Below are positions 30,872-44,082 of a DNA stretch of 64,000 nucleotides, piece by piece. The notes beneath the pieces are model-generated. The model was not told the origin of the DNA. It made no database searches and saw only the letters and a list, made by a program, of their open reading frames with translations. This stretch comes from Lysobacterales bacterium (GTDB lineage Bacteria > Pseudomonadota > Gammaproteobacteria > Xanthomonadales > Ahniellaceae): the NCBI GenBank assembly GCA_016721845.1, contig JADKHK010000013.1, positions 372,001-436,000 on the forward strand, written 5' to 3'. The translations under genes and the position numbers were made by a program. The first letter of the stretch is position 1; the number at the start of each line of letters is the position of its first letter.

Positions 30872-31207
30872 TTACCCATCGACGCCGTCGTCGCGGCGGC
30901 GTCTGCGGTGCCATTGGTGCTTGCGCCAGCGACGTTCCGAGCAGACCAGCAGTCGCCGCATCGGGCGACGCAGCAGCGGCAGGTCCTGGGCAAGCAGCAG
31001 CAGGCCGAGCGGCAGCATCCAGAACCCGAGCACCGGCAGGAAGCCGATCACGCCAGCTGCGCTCAGCACGAGTGCGAGCGGGATGCGAACCCAGCGCGAA
31101 CCCGGTCGTCGCAGCCAGCGCAGGAAGCGCGCGAAGCGTCCCGGAAATCGGCGCTCGACCCGGCGCAATGAGCGGCGAATGCCCTGTTCGTCCTTGTTCG
31201 GTGTCAT
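30872..31207 (-). CDS. Small inner-membrane protein of unknown function
   Basis: The 111-residue protein has basic N- and C-terminal ends flanking a hydrophobic centre with two probable helices (IPLALVLSAAGVIGFLPVLG and FWMLPLGLLLLAQDLPLL). It resembles small conserved proteobacterial membrane proteins of unknown role. The stop abuts that of the haloperoxidase with no gap. I chose the ATG at 31207; a longer start at 31240 is possible. Confidence 0.65.
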   Translation of the reverse strand: MTPNKDEQGIRRSLRRVERRFPGRFARFLRWLRRPGSRWVRIPLALVLSAAGVIGFLPVLGFWMLPLGLLLLAQDLPLLRRPMRRLLVCSERRWRKHQWHRRRRRDDGVDG

Positions 31208-31371
31208 CTGAATGCCCCAGGCAGCGCGTGGTTGTCGCACGGATCGGCGTGTCGTGCGCGCAGCATGCCACCGCTTAGAGCCAAGGCTCTACGCGCCCCC
31301 GATACCAGATTGGTCATGGCATTCACTGCGTCACGACGCACACGCGTCGCGATGCATCATGGGCGAACGAC

Positions 31372-35833
<4,462 letters not shown>

Positions 35834-35837
<4 letters not shown>

Positions 35838-37321
35838 ACAAGCCTGTCGCGAAGTCCGCCAAGCCCGGCGTGTTCCAGTTCCTCGAAGTGCCGCGGCGCA
35901 CACCGCGCGAACTGCCGGTGAACGTGCGCGTGCTCGGCTGGAACGAAATCTACGGCCACTACGACGCGCCGGCCGCGCTCGAGCAGAGCGCGCGCTGTCT
36001 CGACTGCGGCAATCCCTATTGCTCGTGGAAATGCCCGGTCCACAACGACATCCCGAACTGGCTGGCGCTGGTCAAGGAAGGCCGCCTGTTCGACGCCGCC
36101 GAACTCGCGCACGAGACCAATCCGTTGCCGGAGATCTGCGGTCGCGTCTGTCCGCAGGATCGACTCTGCGAAGGCGCCTGCACGATCAATGTCGGCTTCG
36201 AGGCAGTGACGATTGGCGCGGTCGAGAAATACATCGTCGACGAAGCATTCAAGCAAGGCTGGCGACCGGACCTGTCGCGCGTGGTGCCGACCGGTCGGCG
36301 CGTCGCCATCATCGGTGCCGGCCCGGCCGGCCTGAGTTGCGCCGATCGGCTGGCGCGTCTCGGCATCGAGGCGCATGTGTTCGATCGCTACGAGGAAATC
36401 GGTGGCCTGCTCACCTTCGGCATTCCGCCGTTCAAGCTGGAGAAGCAGGTGATCGCGACGCGGCGCGCGGTGCTCGAAGCGATGGGCGTGACCTTCCATC
36501 TTGGTGTCGAAATCGGCCGCGAGCGCACGCTGGATCAATTGCTCGCCGAGTTCGATGCGGTGTTCGCCGGCACCGGCGCCTATCGCTACGTCGATGCCGC
36601 GTTGCCGGGGCAATCCTTGCCGGGAGTGGTGCCGGCTTTGCCCTTCCTGGTCGCGAACGGGCGCCGGGTGCTGCACGGCGATACCAAAGATCGCAGATCG
36701 GAGGCTGCTCCCACGACGGGGCCGGTGGCGGGTTGGTCGCAGGCGGCGCCGTCGCTGGATGTGCGCGGCCAACGCGTCGTCGTGTTGGGTGGCGGTGATA
36801 CCGGCATGGATTGCGTGCGCACCGCGGTGCGTCTCGGTGCCAGCGAGGTCACCTGCATCTATCGTCGCGACGAAGCCTCGATGCCGGGCTCCAGGCGCGA
36901 GGTGAAGAACGCCAAGGACGAAGGCGTGCGTTTCCTGTTCCATCGCCAGCCGCTCGCGATCGAAGGCGAGGATCGTGCGACCGGTGTGCGCGTCGTCGAG
37001 ACGCGTGCTTCGGCGCATGGCGCACGCAATGTCGGTCCGGAGATCGTCGACGGCAGCGAGACCGTGATCGCCGCCGATGTGGTGATTCTCGCCTTCGGCT
37101 TCCGTCCCGATCCGGCCGACTGGTTGACCACGCACGCCAACGAACGGACCCCCGATCAACGACTCCTCGTCGGGCAGTCCGGGCGCCTGCCGTTCCAGAC
37201 CGCCCAGCCGAAATTGTTTGCCGGCGGCGATGTCGTGCGCGGCGCCGACCTGGTGGTCACCGCCGTGGCCGACGGCCGCGATGCCGCGGCGAGCATCTCG
37301 GCCTGGCTGCGGCAAGGCTGA
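35834..37321 (+). CDS. gltD: Glutamate synthase small subunit
   Basis: GltD passes electrons from NADPH through FAD and 4Fe-4S clusters to GltB. The 495-residue protein has the N-terminal cysteine clusters (CLDCGNPYCSWKCP and CGRVCPQDRLCEGAC), the FAD motif IIGAGPAGLSCADR, and the NADPH motif VLGGGDTGMDCVRT. Between the halves, around residues 283-298, is an insertion (DTKDRRSEAAPTT) not expected from the E. coli protein; its DNA is a REP-like element. It starts by ATGA overlap with gltB. The frame is intact. Confidence 0.95.
36691..36714 (+). repeat. REP-like core inside gltD coding sequence
   Basis: The 24 bp have the pattern TCGC-N4-CGGAG-N3-GCTCCCAC, the same as the intergenic element at 20479-20502; only the N positions differ. 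It is read in frame as DRRSEAAP in a linker of GltD. Confidence 0.55.
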
Positions 37322-37330
37322 TCGAACCGC

Positions 37331-38266
37331 CTATTCGTCGGACCCTTCGTTGATGCCTTCGAACAGGAAAGTGCTGAGGTAGCGTTCGCCGGTGTCGGGA
37401 AGCATGGTCAGGATCACGCTGCCCGGTTCGGCGATCCGGGCCACTTTCAGTGCCGCCGCGAAGGTGCCGCCCGAGGACAGGCCGCAGAAGATGCCTTCCT
37501 GTGTCGACAATGCGCGGGCGGTGTCGCGGGCTTCGAGGTCGGTGACGGTTTCGATGCGGTCGAAGATGTCGCGATTGAGTACGCCCGGAATGAAGTTCGG
37601 GGTCCAGCCCTGGATCTTGTGTGGTGCCCATTCGCGACCGGAGAGCAGGGCCGCGCCTTCCGGTTCGGTGACACAGATGCGCAGATCGGGGCGGGCGAAT
37701 TTCAGCACTTCGCCGGCGCCGGTCAGGGTGCCGCCAGTGCCGTAGCCGGTGACGAACCAGTCGAGGCGGCGACCGGCGAAGTCGCCGAGGATCTCCGGTC
37801 CGGTGGTGTTGCGGTGCCAGGCCGGATTGGCCGGATTTTCGAACTGTCGCGCGACAAAGGCACCGTGTTTCGCGGCGTATTCGTTGGCGATGCGAACCAT
37901 GCCGGTGGCCCGCTCGGCGGCCGGCGTCAGGATCACCTTGGCGCCGAGCGCACGCATCAGTTTGCGGCGTTCGACCGAGAACGAATCGCTCATGAAGGCG
38001 ACGAAGGGATAGCCGCGCGCTGCGCAGACCATTGCCAGTGCGATGCCGGTATTGCCCGAGGTTGCTTCGACCACCATCTGGCCCTGTTTCAGCGCGCCGC
38101 TGGCTTCGGCGTCGAGGATGATGGCGAGCGCGAGGCGGTCCTTCACCGACGACATCGGGTTGAAGGCTTCGAGCTTGACGTACATCGTCACGCCGGCCGG
38201 CGCGAGGCGCTGCACGCGCACGACCGGCGTGCGGCCGATGGTGTCGAGGATGCTGTCGAAGATCAT
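37331..38266 (-). CDS. cysK: Cysteine synthase A (O-acetylserine sulfhydrylase)
   Basis: CysK forms cysteine from O-acetylserine and sulfide with PLP. The 311-residue protein shows the Schiff-base lysine (Lys42 in NPMSSVKDR), the substrate loop TSGNTG, the PLP phosphate loop GTGGTLTG, and the C-terminal SSGGTFAA. CysM is the alternative paralogue, but length and motifs favour CysK. GGAG precedes the ATG. It converges on gltD with 9 bp between stops. Confidence 0.93.
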   Translation of the reverse strand: MIFDSILDTIGRTPVVRVQRLAPAGVTMYVKLEAFNPMSSVKDRLALAIILDAEASGALKQGQMVVEATSGNTGIALAMVCAARGYPFVAFMSDSFSVERRKLMRALGAKVILTPAAERATGMVRIANEYAAKHGAFVARQFENPANPAWHRNTTGPEILGDFAGRRLDWFVTGYGTGGTLTGAGEVLKFARPDLRICVTEPEGAALLSGREWAPHKIQGWTPNFIPGVLNRDIFDRIETVTDLEARDTARALSTQEGIFCGLSSGGTFAAALKVARIAEPGSVILTMLPDTGERYLSTFLFEGINEGSDE

Positions 38267-38328
38267 GGTCGGACTCCGCGAGGATGGAGCACCAAGGCTA
38301 GCGCAGCGGACGCGGTTCCGCAGAGCGA

Positions 38329-39834
38329 TTAGACGGTTTTCACGACCAGCTTGAAGTCGATCGCGGCGAGATGGTCTCGTTCCTGTTCCAGGTCGGTCTG
38401 CGTCAAGGGATGCGATTGCAGCCAGCGTTCCGGCAAGGCCAGCTTCAGGGCACGATCGCTGCCCTCGATCGCCAGTTTGGGAACGCGCTCATCGACGCGC
38501 GACCGATGCAGCAGGGCGGCAAGGCGCAGCAGGATCATCAGCCGCTCCGCCTGGGGTGCAGCGCGCGCCGGCAGCGATTTCAGTTCCTTGAGCGGAATGC
38601 CGCGACGATGGCCGCGCACGACCACGGCCAGGGTCTGCTGTTCGAGGCGGGTGAATCCGGCGAGATCAGAATGCGCGAGGATGTATTCCGCATGTTGATG
38701 ATGCTGGCTGTGCGCGATCGCCAGGCCTATTTCGTGCACGCGCGCCGCGAAATGCAGCCAGGTGCGATGGGTCTCGTCCAGCTTCCAGGCCTCGGCGACC
38801 GCATCGAACATGGTCAGGGCGCTGCGCTCGACGCGTTCGGCATGGGCCTCGTCGACGCTGTAGCGCTGGCACAAGGCCTGGATCGTCGCCTCGCGCGGGT
38901 CGCTGTGTTCGGCGCGCCCCACCATGTCCCAGAGCAGGCCGTCGCGCATCGCGGTCTCGCAGGCCTGCATCGACTTGATGCCGAGTGTCTCGATCACCGT
39001 GTGCAGGATCACCGCGCCGCCGACGATGACGCCGCGGCGCTCTTCGCTGAGCGAGGGCAGCTTGATCGTGTCGACGTGCCCGGCCTTGATCATGCTGTCG
39101 CGGATCTCCTCCATCACCGCACGAGTGATGACGCCATCCTTCTCGCCGAGCTTGTGTGCGATGTCGCCGATCGCCTTGATCGTGCCCGAGGAACCCCAGC
39201 ACTCCTTCCAGCCTCGGGCCTTGTAGTCGGCCGCGAATTGCTGCAATTCCAGCGCGATGCTGGCGCGGGCGTCGTCGTAGCGTTTGCGCGTGAGTTCGCC
39301 GCCGGGGAAATACTTCAGGGTCGAGGCGACGCAGCCCATCTGCAGACTCTCGCGCTCGATCGGTGCATGGCCTTCGCCGATGATGAACTCGGTCGATCCG
39401 CCGCCGATGTCGACGACGAGGCGGCGCTTGCGGCTCTCCGGAATCCCGTGCGCCACGCCGAGGTAGATCAGGCGCGCCTCCTCGCGGCCCGAGACGATCT
39501 CGATCGGGTGCCCGAGTGCGGTTTCCGCCGCAATCAGGAAGGCGCGCGGCGACTTCAGCTTGCGGATGGTATTGGTCCCGACCGCCCAGACGCGGTCGTC
39601 GGGCAGGTGTGCGATCCGCTGGCCGAACTGCGCGAGGCAGGCCAGCGCCTGGCGACGCTTATCGTTGCTGAGCGACCCGTCCTCGCCGAGGCCGGCGGCG
39701 AGACGTACCGCCTCGCGCAGACGGTCGATGACCTGCAACTGACCGCGTTCGTAGCGCGCGACCACGAGATGGAAGCTGTTCGATCCGAGATCGACGGCGG
39801 CCAGCTCCTCGCCTTCGGGCAACAGGGTCTGCAT
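38329..39834 (-). CDS. ppx: Exopolyphosphatase (Ppx/GppA family)
   Basis: Ppx releases phosphate from polyphosphate chain ends. The 501-residue protein has the ASKHA phosphate motifs (VDLGSNSFHLVVA near the N-terminus, VVDIGGGSTEFI near 140) and a C-terminal HD-like helical domain (FAARVHEIGLAIAHSQHHQHAEY). GppA, which hydrolyses pppGpp, is a close alternative, but position directly after ppk1 favours Ppx. The ATG at 39834 is 5 bp after the ppk1 stop; an in-frame GTG at 39849 would overlap ppk1. Confidence 0.93.
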   Translation of the reverse strand: MQTLLPEGEELAAVDLGSNSFHLVVARYERGQLQVIDRLREAVRLAAGLGEDGSLSNDKRRQALACLAQFGQRIAHLPDDRVWAVGTNTIRKLKSPRAFLIAAETALGHPIEIVSGREEARLIYLGVAHGIPESRKRRLVVDIGGGSTEFIIGEGHAPIERESLQMGCVASTLKYFPGGELTRKRYDDARASIALELQQFAADYKARGWKECWGSSGTIKAIGDIAHKLGEKDGVITRAVMEEIRDSMIKAGHVDTIKLPSLSEERRGVIVGGAVILHTVIETLGIKSMQACETAMRDGLLWDMVGRAEHSDPREATIQALCQRYSVDEAHAERVERSALTMFDAVAEAWKLDETHRTWLHFAARVHEIGLAIAHSQHHQHAEYILAHSDLAGFTRLEQQTLAVVVRGHRRGIPLKELKSLPARAAPQAERLMILLRLAALLHRSRVDERVPKLAIEGSDRALKLALPERWLQSHPLTQTDLEQERDHLAAIDFKLVVKTV

Positions 39835-39839
39835 CGTCG

Positions 39840-41900
39840 TCACCCGCACAGCCGTGCCAGCAACGACTGTTGTGCCGAATGCGGCATCGCGTCACCGACC
39901 TCGATGCGGGCATAGCGGCCCTCGGCATTCAGCGACCAGGCCTGCTGGTTGTCGGCGAGGTAGTTCTCGATTTCCTCGTCGTAGACGCGCTTCGCGATTT
40001 CGGCGTCGAGGATCGGGAAGCAGGTTTCGACACGACGCAGCAGGTTGCGCTCCAGCCAGTCGGCACTGGAACAGTAGATCTCCGGCTGGTCGCCGTTCTG
40101 GAACCAGTAGACGCGACTGTGTTCGAGGAAACGTCCGACCAGGGAGCGCACGCGGATGTTGTCCGACACGCCGGGCACGCCCGGACGCAGGGCACAGGTG
40201 CCACGCACGACAAGGTCGACCTTGACGCCGGATTGCGACGCTTCGTAGAGCAGCCGGATCACGCCGGATTCGTTGAGGTGATTGATCTTGGCGCGGATCG
40301 CGGCCGGCTTTCCCTGCTTCGCGTGGTCGATTTCGCGTTCGATCTTGGCCATCAGCGACTTGTGCAGGGTGAACGGCGACTGCAGGATGCGCTTGAGCTT
40401 GATCACCGGTCCGAGGCCCGAGAGCTGCTGGAACAGCTTGTGCACGTCTTCGCCGATTTCGGCATCGCAGGTCAACAACCCGAGGTCGGTGTAGGCGCGC
40501 GCCGTGCTGGCGTGATAGTTGCCGGTCGACAGATGCACGTAGCGGCGCAAGCCATTCGACTCGCGGCGCACCACCAGCATCATCTTGGCGTGGGTCTTGA
40601 AGCCGACCACGCCATACACGACCTGCACGCCGGCCTCCTGCAGCCGGTCGGCGAGACTGAGATTGGCTTCCTCGTCGAAGCGTGCGCGCAGTTCGATCAC
40701 CACGGTCACGTCCTTGCCGGCGCGCGCCGCTTCGATCAGGTAGGTGACCAGCGGTGAATCCTTGCCGGCGCGATACAAGGTCTGCTTGATCGCGAGCACC
40801 CCGGGATCGGTCGCGGCCTGGCGCACGAACTCGAGCACGGTCGCGAACGAATCGAAGGGGTGATGCAACAGGATGTCGCCACCGCGGATCGCATCGAAGA
40901 TCGTCGGCACGTTGTTGATGCGGGCGTCGATGCGCGGCGTGAACTTCGGGAACTTGAGGTCAGGACGATCGATCATGTCGTAGATCGCCATCACCCGATT
41001 GAGGTTCACCGGGCCCTGGCAACGATAGATGTCGTCCTCGCCGACGGCGAAATTGGCCATCAGGATCTTGAGTGTCGGACGCGGCAAGGCGTCGGCCACT
41101 TCCAGGCGTACGGCCCGGGCGAAACCGCGTTCCTGCAGTTCCTCCTTCATCGCGTGCGCCAGATTCTCGGCCTCGTCTTCGTCCAGCGACAGTTCGCTGT
41201 TGCGGGTCACGCGGAACTGGTACGAGCCCTTGACCTGCATGCCCGGGAACAACTCCTCGACGAATTCCTGCAGCACGCCCGAGAGCAGGACGAAGTCCTG
41301 GGTGCCGTCGGAGAGTTCGGCTGGCAGACGGATCACGCGTGGCAGCGAACGCGGTGCGCGCACCAGCGCCATGTTGCCCTCGCGCCCGAACGCGTCCTTG
41401 CCCTTCAGCAAGACCACCAGGTTCAGGCTCTTGTTGAGGATGCGCGGGAACGGATGGGCGGGATCCAGCCCGAGCGGCGACAGCACCGGCAGGATCTCGT
41501 TCTGGAAATAGCCCTGCAGCCAGCGCCTCTGCTTGGCATTCCATTCGTCGCGCAGCAGCACGCGGATGCCTTGTTCGGCCAGCGCCGGTCGCAGGGTGCG
41601 ATTCCACAGCCGGTATTGCTCTTCCAGCAGTTCCAGCGCGCGCGAACGCACCCGGTGCAGGGTTTCGAGCATGCTCAGGCCATCGGGTCCGACGGTGGCG
41701 CCGCCGAGCTTCAGCGCAGCGACGCGGATCTCGAAGAATTCGTCGATGTTCGAGGAGCAGATGCACAGGAAGCGCACCCGCTCGAGCAGCGGCATGGACG
41801 GATCCTGCGCCTGGGCGAGCACGCGGAAGTTGAACTCCATCTGCGACAGTTCGCGATTGATGTACAGGGTTGGATCGCGCAGATCGCGGGACTTGCTCAT
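39840..41900 (-). CDS. ppk1: Polyphosphate kinase 1
   Basis: PPK1 reversibly polymerises the gamma-phosphate of ATP into polyphosphate at the inner membrane. The 686-residue protein shows the N domain (YINRELSQMEFNFRVL), the H domain, and the C1/C2 catalytic domains, with the autophosphorylated His in RRYVHLSTGNYHAST and IKQTLYRAGKDSP upstream. The ATG at 41900 is preferred over an in-frame GTG 9 bp upstream. It lies 52 bp after phoR, so Pho-regulated co-transcription is likely. Confidence 0.96.
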   Translation of the reverse strand: MSKSRDLRDPTLYINRELSQMEFNFRVLAQAQDPSMPLLERVRFLCICSSNIDEFFEIRVAALKLGGATVGPDGLSMLETLHRVRSRALELLEEQYRLWNRTLRPALAEQGIRVLLRDEWNAKQRRWLQGYFQNEILPVLSPLGLDPAHPFPRILNKSLNLVVLLKGKDAFGREGNMALVRAPRSLPRVIRLPAELSDGTQDFVLLSGVLQEFVEELFPGMQVKGSYQFRVTRNSELSLDEDEAENLAHAMKEELQERGFARAVRLEVADALPRPTLKILMANFAVGEDDIYRCQGPVNLNRVMAIYDMIDRPDLKFPKFTPRIDARINNVPTIFDAIRGGDILLHHPFDSFATVLEFVRQAATDPGVLAIKQTLYRAGKDSPLVTYLIEAARAGKDVTVVIELRARFDEEANLSLADRLQEAGVQVVYGVVGFKTHAKMMLVVRRESNGLRRYVHLSTGNYHASTARAYTDLGLLTCDAEIGEDVHKLFQQLSGLGPVIKLKRILQSPFTLHKSLMAKIEREIDHAKQGKPAAIRAKINHLNESGVIRLLYEASQSGVKVDLVVRGTCALRPGVPGVSDNIRVRSLVGRFLEHSRVYWFQNGDQPEIYCSSADWLERNLLRRVETCFPILDAEIAKRVYDEEIENYLADNQQAWSLNAEGRYARIEVGDAMPHSAQQSLLARLCG

Positions 41901-41952
41901 GGCGGCCACTCGAAACGTGATTTCATTAGCATAGCGAGCGCGCCATGCCGGG

Positions 41953-43281
41953 TCAGGCGGATTCGTGCAGGATCGCGTCGATCACGCGCTCGCGCGGGAA
42001 ATGCGCTGAAAACGTGCTGCCGGCACCGACTTCGCTGCGGATCTCCAGCTGCGCCTGATGCAGGCCGAGCACGTGTTTGACGATCGACAACCCGAGCCCG
42101 GTACCGCCCTTGTCGCGCGAACGACTGGTCGAGACACGATAGAAACGTTCGGTGATGCGCGGCAAGTGCTCGGCGGGAATGCCGCAGCCGCTGTCCTGCA
42201 CCGCGAAGCAGGCGCCGCCGTCTTCATCGAACCAGCGCAGCGTGATCCGCCCGCCGGGCGGGGTGTAGCGCACCGCATTGGCGACCAGATTGGCGAAGGC
42301 GCTGTGCAAGTCCTTGGCCGAACCGCGCAGATCGCGCGTCGATGTCGCCTCGACCAGAATCTCGTGCTGCTGCTGCGACAGGGCTTCGGCATCACGACGC
42401 AGCCCGGTGAGCATCGCCACCATTGCGATCGGCTCGTCGTGGGTGTCGGCCTGGGCATCGAGGCGCGACAGCGTCAGCAGGTCTTCGACGATCTGCGCCA
42501 TGCGCGCCGACTGCTTGCGCATTTCGCGGACCATGCCATCAAGCTCCGGATCATGTTCCGCATCGATCAGATCGAGGTAGCCGTGCAGCACCGTCAGCGG
42601 CGTGCGCAGTTCGTGCGAGACATTGGCGACGAAATCGCGACGTACCTGTTCCAGCTTCAGCAACATCGAGACGTCGCGCACGACCAGCAGCCACTGACCC
42701 TGGGCATACGGAATCAGGCGCATGCTCATGCGGATTTCGGGTGTGGCGGGCGAGGGCACGTCGATCAGCGGATCATTCGCGCGCGCCTGCGCCAGCCAGG
42801 CCAGGATCTGCGGATTGCGGATCAGTCGGTCGATGATCAGGCCACGATGGCGATGCCCATCCAGGCCGAGCAGTCGGGCCGCGGACGCATTGAACCAGAC
42901 GATCTGGCGCATCGCGCTCAGCACGACGACGCCATCCGGCAATACCGCCGCAGCTTCACGATAGGCGCGCAACAATCGCACCAATCGACGCTGTCGATGC
43001 CGGCTGGCCTGGTGCCGGCGGTAGATGAATTCGGCGACATCGCTCCACACGCCCATGTCGGACGGCGGCGGCAACCGTGTCCGCGCGAGCAGCCAGCGCT
43101 GCACGCGCAGCAGGCTGTACAGCGACCACACCGAGTAGCCGGCGAACACCACGATCAGCGCGATCGATACACGACCGCTGACGACGCCGATCGCGAGCGC
43201 GACGCCGACCAGCAGCAGCAGGCGACCGATCGAGACCTGCCAGGCGCGCGACTGCAGCACGTTGAGGGTGGGCTTGGGCAT
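41953..43281 (-). CDS. phoR: Phosphate-regulon sensor histidine kinase
   Basis: PhoR senses phosphate limitation with the Pst system and phosphorylates PhoB. The 442-residue protein has N-terminal membrane helices (LLLLVGVALAIGVVSG and VSIALIVVFAGYSVWSLYSL), a PAS domain (~110-200), the H box FVANVSHELRTPLTVL, the N box FANLVANAVRYTP, and the G boxes DSGCGIP and GGTGLGLSIVKH. The start is 17 bp past the phoB stop. No pst or phoU genes are in the window. Confidence 0.95.
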   Translation of the reverse strand: MPKPTLNVLQSRAWQVSIGRLLLLVGVALAIGVVSGRVSIALIVVFAGYSVWSLYSLLRVQRWLLARTRLPPPSDMGVWSDVAEFIYRRHQASRHRQRRLVRLLRAYREAAAVLPDGVVVLSAMRQIVWFNASAARLLGLDGHRHRGLIIDRLIRNPQILAWLAQARANDPLIDVPSPATPEIRMSMRLIPYAQGQWLLVVRDVSMLLKLEQVRRDFVANVSHELRTPLTVLHGYLDLIDAEHDPELDGMVREMRKQSARMAQIVEDLLTLSRLDAQADTHDEPIAMVAMLTGLRRDAEALSQQQHEILVEATSTRDLRGSAKDLHSAFANLVANAVRYTPPGGRITLRWFDEDGGACFAVQDSGCGIPAEHLPRITERFYRVSTSRSRDKGGTGLGLSIVKHVLGLHQAQLEIRSEVGAGSTFSAHFPRERVIDAILHESA

Positions 43282-43298
43282 GCGCCTAAGCTAACGGC

Positions 43299-43988
43299 TC
43301 AGGCGATGGCGGAGAAGCGATAGCCGGCGCCGCGCACGGTCTGGACCAGGTTTTCCTTGCCGAAGGGTTCCAGGGTCTTGCGCAGGCGACGGATATGCAC
43401 GTCGACCGTGCGTTCCTCGACATAGACATTGCCGCCCCAGACATGGTCGAGCAGTTGCCCGCGCGAATAGACGCGGTCGGCGTGGGTCATGAAGAAATAG
43501 AGCAGACGATATTCGGTCGGCCCGATCGCGACCGGCTTGTCGTCGGCGAAGACGCGGTGCGCCGGTCCGTCGATGCGCAGGCCGCCGAGTTCGACATGGC
43601 CGTCCTCGCCGTCGCCCTGCACGCGGCGCAACACGGCCTTGATGCGTGCCACCAGTTCGCGCGCCGAGAACGGCTTCACGACGTAATCGTCGACACCGGC
43701 GTCGAGCCCGCTGACCTTGTCGTTTTCCTCGCCGCGCGCGGTCAGCATGATGACGGGTACGTTGCGGGTGAGATCGTCGCGGCGCAGGCGGCGCGCATAG
43801 TCGATGCCACTCACGCCCGGCAGCATCCAGTCGAGCAGGATCAGGTCCGGTACCTTGGTCGCGATCGCCTCCTGGGCGGCGCGCACATCGCCTGCATGCA
43901 CCGGCTTCATGCCGGCACGGGAGATGGCCAGTGCGATCATTTCGCGGATCGCGGCCTCGTCTTCGACGATCAGGATGTGCTTCAACAT
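43299..43988 (-). CDS. phoB: Phosphate-regulon response regulator
   Basis: PhoB is the OmpR-type activator of the phosphate regulon. The 229-residue protein has a receiver domain with acidic pocket VEDEA, phosphoacceptor Asp53 (LILLDWMLPG) and the Lys of DDYVVKPFS, and a winged-helix DNA-binding domain (GPTEYRLLYFFM to ERTVDVHIRRLRK). GGAAG precedes the ATG. A Pho box lies 35 bp upstream, pointing to autoregulation. Confidence 0.97.
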   Translation of the reverse strand: MLKHILIVEDEAAIREMIALAISRAGMKPVHAGDVRAAQEAIATKVPDLILLDWMLPGVSGIDYARRLRRDDLTRNVPVIMLTARGEENDKVSGLDAGVDDYVVKPFSARELVARIKAVLRRVQGDGEDGHVELGGLRIDGPAHRVFADDKPVAIGPTEYRLLYFFMTHADRVYSRGQLLDHVWGGNVYVEERTVDVHIRRLRKTLEPFGKENLVQTVRGAGYRFSAIA

Positions 43989-44022
43989 GTCTTCCGCTCG
44001 TTCCTCGAACCCGCGGCATTAC

Positions 44023-44040
44023 ACGACAGAAATATGACGC
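44023..44040 (-). promoter_or_regulatory. Pho box upstream of phoB
   Basis: On the minus strand GCGTCATATTTCTGTCGT matches 14 of 18 positions of the Pho-box consensus CTGTCATAWAWCTGTCAY, with two 7-bp direct repeats centred 11 bp apart (CGTCATA and CTGTCGT). Its end is 34 bp before the phoB start, consistent with PhoB autoactivation. Confidence 0.7.
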
Positions 44041-44082
44041 TCGCGTGACTTCGATGGCCACAGCGAGACACGTGGCGCGCGA

